A stretch of DNA of 64,000 nucleotides from Aquilaria yunnanensis (Eukaryota; Streptophyta; Magnoliopsida; Malvales; Thymelaeaceae). The first letter of the stretch is position 1. Every line of letters begins with the position of its first letter. Positions 59,567 through 64,000 of the stretch are shown in pieces. A model generated the notes under the pieces. It saw only the letters and a list, made by a program, of their open reading frames with translations. It was not told where the DNA came from and did not search any database. The translations under genes were made by a program, and so were the position numbers. The stretch covers positions 68,643,992 through 68,707,991 of the forward strand of contig CM077600.1 of the NCBI GenBank assembly GCA_039654915.1, in the 5' to 3' direction.

Positions 59567-62540
59567 ATACAAACATTCCCAACCTATTTGCAATGGTAAT
59601 GAAACATTCAAAACTTATGCGGAATAAGATCAAAATTTCACGACAAGTTTTGAATGAAAAGGAAACATTCACAACTAGTTTAGAATGAAATGGAAACATT
59701 CACAACTAGTTTGGAATGAAATGGAAACATTCCCAACCTGTTTCGAATGAAAATGAAACATTCAAAATGTGTTTGGAATGAAATGAAAACATTCACAACT
59801 AGTTTAGAATGAAGTGGAAAGATGCACAACTAGTTTGGAATGAATTGGAAACTTTCACAACCTGTTTGGAATGAAAATGAAACTTTCAAAACTTGTTTGG
59901 AATGAAATCAAAACAATCACAACTTGTTTTGAATGAAATGTAAACATTCAGAACTTGTTTGGAATGAAATGGAAATATTTAGAACTTGTTTGGAATGAAA
60001 TGAAAACATTCACAACTTGTTTGCAACTAGTATGGAATGAAATGGAAACATTCCCAACCTGTTTAGAATGAAAATGACACATTGAAAACATGTTTGGAAT
60101 GAAATCAAAAAATTCACAACTTGTTTTGATTGAAATTGAAACATTCACAACCTGTTTGGAATGAAATGGAAACATTCACAACTAGTTTGGAATGAAATGG
60201 AAACATTACCAACTGGTTTGGAATGAAAATGAAACATTCAAAACTTGTTTGGGGTGAAATAAAAAATTCAGGACCTGTTTTGAATGAAAAGGAAACATTC
60301 ACAACTAGTTTAGAATGAAATGGAAACATTCACAACTAGTTTGGAATGAAATGGAAACATTCCTAACCTGTTTCGAATGAAAATGAAACATTCAAAACGT
60401 GTTTGGAATGAAATGAAAACATTCACAACTAGTTTGGAATGAAGTGGAAACATCCACAACTAGTTTGGAATGAATTGGAAACTTTCACAAACTATTTGGA
60501 ATGAAAATGAAACTTTCAAAACTTGTTTGGAATGAAATTAAAACAATCACAACTTGTTTTGAATGAAATGTAAATATTTAGAACTTGTTTGGAATGAAAC
60601 GAAAACATTCACAACTTGTTTGCAACTAGTATGGAATGAAATGGAAACATTCCCAACCTGTTTGGAATGAAAATGACACATTGGCAACCTGTTTGGAATG
60701 AAATGGAAACATTAACAATTAGTTTGGAATGAAATGGAAACATTCCCAACTGGTTTGGAATGAAAATGAAATATTCAAAACTTGTTTGGAGTGGAATAAA
60801 AAATTCAAGACTTGTTTTGAATGAAATGGAAACATTCACAACTTGTTTTGAATGAAATGGAAACATTCACAACTAGTTTGGAATCAAATGGAAACATTGA
60901 CAACTAGTTTGGAATGAAATGGAAACATTCCCAACCTGTTTGGAAAAAAAACGAAACATTCAAAACTTGTTTGAATTGAAATCAGAACATTCACAACTTG
61001 TTTGGAATGAAATGGAGACATTCACAACTTGTTTGGAACTAGATGGAAACATTCACAACTAGTTTGGAATAAAATTTAAAAATTCACAACATCTTTGGAA
61101 TGAAATGGAAACATTCACAACATGTGTGGAATGAAATGGAAACATTCACAACTTGTTTGGAATGAAATGGAAACACTTACAACTAGTTTAGAATGAAATG
61201 GAAACATTCACAACTAGTTTGGAATGAAATGGAAACATTCAAAACTCGTTTGGAATGAAATCCAAACAAGCACAACTTGTTTTGAATGAAATGGAAACAT
61301 TCACAACTAGTTTGGATTGAAATGGAAACATGCACAACTTGTTTGGAATGAAATGGAAACAATCCCAACTTGTTTGGAATGAATTGGAAACATTGATGAC
61401 TTGTTTGGAATGAAATCAAAACATTCACAACTTGCTTGGAATGAAAAGGAAACATTCACAACTTCTTTGGAATGAAAGATTCACAACTTGTTTGGAATGA
61501 AATGGAAACATTCACAACTTCTTTGGAATGAAATGGAAACATTTACAACAAGTTTGGAATGAACAGAGAGATTCACAATTAGTGTAGAATGAATTGACAC
61601 ATTCAAAACTTGTTTGAAATGGAATGGAAACATTCATCACTTGTTTGGAATGAAATCAAAACATTTACAACTTGTTTTGAATGAAATGGAGACATTCACA
61701 ACTTGTTTGGAATGAAATGAGAACATTCACAACTTGTTTGGAATGAAGTGGAAACATTCACAACTTGTTTGGAATGAAGTGCAAACTTTCACAACTAGTT
61801 TGGAGTGAAATGGAAACATTCACAACTTGTTTTGAATGAAATGGAAACATTCAGAACATGTTTGGAATGAAATGAAAACATTCAGAACATGTTTGGAATG
61901 AAATAGAAACATTCACAACTTGTGTGGAAAGAAATGGAAACATTCGCAACTTGTTTGGAATGAAATGGAAACATTTACAACTAGTTTGGACTGAAATGGA
62001 AACATTCACAACTAGTTTGGAGTGAAATGGAAACATTCCCATCCTGTTTGGAAAGAAATGGAAACATTCACAACTTGTTTCGAATGAAATGGAAACATTC
62101 ATAACTAGTTTAGAATGAAATGAAAACATTCACAACTAGTTTGGAATGACATGGAAACATTCCCAACCTGTTTGGAAAGAAATGGAAACATTAACAACTA
62201 GTTTCGAATGAAATGCAAACATTCACAACTTGTTTTGAATGAAATGGAATCATTCACAACTTGTTTGGAATTTAATGGAAGCATCCACAACTTGTTTGGA
62301 ATGAAATGGAAACACTCACAACCAGTTTGGAAAGAAATAGAAATATTCTGAATTTGTTTGGAATGAAAATGAAACATTCAAAACCTGTTTGGAATGAAAT
62401 CAAAACATTCACAACTTGTTTTGAATGAAATGGAAATGTTGACAACTTGTTTGGAATGAAATGGAAACATTCATGAGTAGTTTGGAATGAAATGGAAACA
62501 TTCACAACTAGTTTGGAATAAAATGGAAACATTCCGAACC
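59567..62540. repeat. 31-bp minisatellite array, block 7
   Basis: Longest uninterrupted array block. It contains a tandem duplication of about 600-630 bp: a stretch near 59735-60060 repeats near 60365-60660, including a rare shortened junction TTTGCAACTAGTATGG at about 60020 and 60620. The segment 61550-62340 is paralogous to 23840-24601. It ends GAACC (62536-62540), the TSD of the next LTR. Confidence 0.95.
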
Positions 62541-63588
62541 TGATAGCCAAAGTGCTATCGCCTTGACCACCTGCCGGTCACGGGGAAGAGGGCGCCAGAC
62601 ACCTGAGGCATACGACCTCGGAAAGGACTCTGGAGTGAAGGAAGTCATACACCTAAGGTGCACGACCTCGGTACATCACCAAATGCCAACTTCGGAAGCC
62701 AGTATAGTGTCTCCTCCGGGAGGGCGACCGAACCAACTTCGGGGGAGAAAGACCAACCACCCCCTTTGGGAGAAAGCTCCCCGAAGGCGTAGGCACCGAA
62801 GTTCTAGCCCAACTCCGGAAAAGGACCCATCACCTCGAAGTGAGACATCAACCAAAGAGACCTCGGTTGTATGGCAAGAGCCATGAAGGAATCTCTGACA
62901 CTCTGCTCATATACGTCTCCGACACGCCACCCCCAAATACACTCTAACACGCCATCGCAACATGCGTCCTGTCATACAGGGCTACACCTACTACGGCTCG
63001 CACCACGAGAAGCCTGTAGATGACTAGGGGCCTCCACGCCCAAAAGTACGAACACCATCCGTCCATACATGTGTCACAATTTGAAGGGATCACCTTCTCC
63101 CTTATAGACCAGGGAAATGGTCACAGGCAGAGGGTCCTCTGCCCGGAGGACCAAAAGGACAAGAGGACGCTCTCCTCTCTCCGCCTGAAGACTCTCCCTT
63201 CAGCCCTCGGAAAGACACGCCAGGAAAGGGTTCCTTGTGCTTATTACTGAGTATCTCTCTTTCTCGGAGCACTGACTTGGGCGTCGGAGGTTCCCACCCG
63301 GAAAACCACCCCGGGGGCCTCCTAACCCCTGTCTTCTGAGTGTTTCAGCCAGGTCTCCCTGAAGGATCTCTGCTCCGGACTCTCTCCCACGCCGGAAGTC
63401 TTTCCCGTCCTCACCAACCACGGTACCAGGAAGCTGCCGGCTACCACTTAAGGTGACCCTCTCAGGGTACCTTCTTGCACCTCCAGGACCCCCTGCTGCC
63501 GGCACCACTGCACATAGTGGAGATGCTAGCTCTGCCTAACCGGACCGCATCAGATGCTGGTCTCCACACCTCCCGAAGCCCGCCATCA
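62541..63588. mobile_element. GC-rich solo LTR of another family
   Basis: A 1048-bp insertion starting TGATAGCC and ending GCCATCA (short inverted ends TGATRG), flanked by the perfect 5-bp TSD GAACC (62536-62540 and 63589-63593). Its base composition is far more GC-rich than anything else in the window. It shares no sequence with the copia or gypsy LTRs here. I see no convincing ORF, PBS or PPT, so solo LTR is the simplest reading. The parent family and orientation are unknown. Confidence 0.82.
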
Positions 63589-64000
63589 GAACCTGTTTGA
63601 AATGAAAATGAGACATTCAAAACTTGTTTGGAATGAAATCAAAACTTTCACAACTTGTTTTGAATGAAAAGGAAACATTCACAACTAGTTTGGAATAAAA
63701 TGGAACATTCCCAACCTGTTGGGAATGAAAATGAAACATTCAAAACTTGTTTGGAATGAAATCAAAAAATTTACAACTTGTTTTGAATGAAATAGAAACA
63801 TTCACAACTTGTTTGGAATAAAATGGAAACATTAACGACTTGTTTGGAATGAAATGTAAACATTCACTAGTAGTTTGGATTGAAATGGAAACATTCATGA
63901 GTAGTTTGGAATGATATAGAAACATTCCCAAACTGTTTTGAATGGAAATAAAACATTCAAAACTTATGTGGAATGAGATCAAAACTTTCACGACATGTTT
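63589..64000. repeat. 31-bp minisatellite array, block 8
   Basis: Array resumes and runs past the window end. It matches 28885-29189 and, past the B insertion point, 59567 onward, so it holds the empty site equivalent of element B near 63915. Confidence 0.95.

Noticed and set aside
62563..62886. ORF of 107 codons in the GC-rich LTR
   Set aside because: High GC lowers stop frequency; composition is Arg/Pro/Ser-rich without domain, and the TSD-bounded unit is best read as a solo LTR.

Overview
This window looks like nuclear DNA of a flowering plant, from a gene-free, repeat-dominated chromosome block (pericentromere, centromere or similar heterochromatin). The evidence is the content. There are plant-type Ty1/copia and Ty3/gypsy LTR retrotransposons primed by initiator tRNA-Met, nested many layers deep, all sitting in a long tandem array of a 31-bp minisatellite. 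I see no host protein gene, rRNA, tRNA or CRISPR. The species cannot be named from the sequence.

The substrate is the 31-bp array (1022-2911, 8439-8842, 10259-11336, 13882-14623, 22809-24601, 28689-29189, 59567-62540, 63589-64000). About 15 insertions interrupt it, most with recognisable 5-bp target-site duplications (TSDs). Left to right they are: a copia LTR cut by the window start (1-1021); a gag-only non-autonomous gypsy-like element N1 (2912-8438, TSD CAACC); a copia solo LTR (8843-10258); a copia solo LTR in the other orientation (11337-13881) carrying an N-type solo LTR (12296-13316); a full-length copia element A (14624-22808, TSD TTGAA); a copia LTR G (24602-28688) split by copia LTR D (24697-27459), itself split by a scrambled N-type element E (about 25864-27185); a copia element B (29190-59566) that contains N2 (30992-36604), the remnant of another copia element C, and inside C the gypsy element F1 (41494-56281), itself split by the same-family element F2 (46498-53854); and a GC-rich solo LTR of another family (62541-63588, TSD GAACC).

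The elements work as follows. F1/F2 are the autonomous gypsy family: one ORF encodes Gag, protease, reverse transcriptase, RNase H and integrase and runs 96 codons into the 3' LTR. F2 is structurally complete with apparently identical LTRs. N1/N2 share F-type termini, PBS, PPT and Gag, but lack the zinc knuckle, protease and all of Pol. In their place they carry a long unrecognised in-frame C-terminal region, so they are probably mobilised in trans by F. Copia copies A and B are defective in different ways.

The most interesting observations are four. Four of the six copia insertions made directly into the array have their TSD at the same phase of the 31-bp monomer, centred in a GAATG...CATTC dyad. 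N-type elements carry an unknown conserved Gag-fused region. Paralogous array segments preserve the empty sites of several insertions. One deletion explains both the odd number of LTRs in B/C and the missing part of gag.
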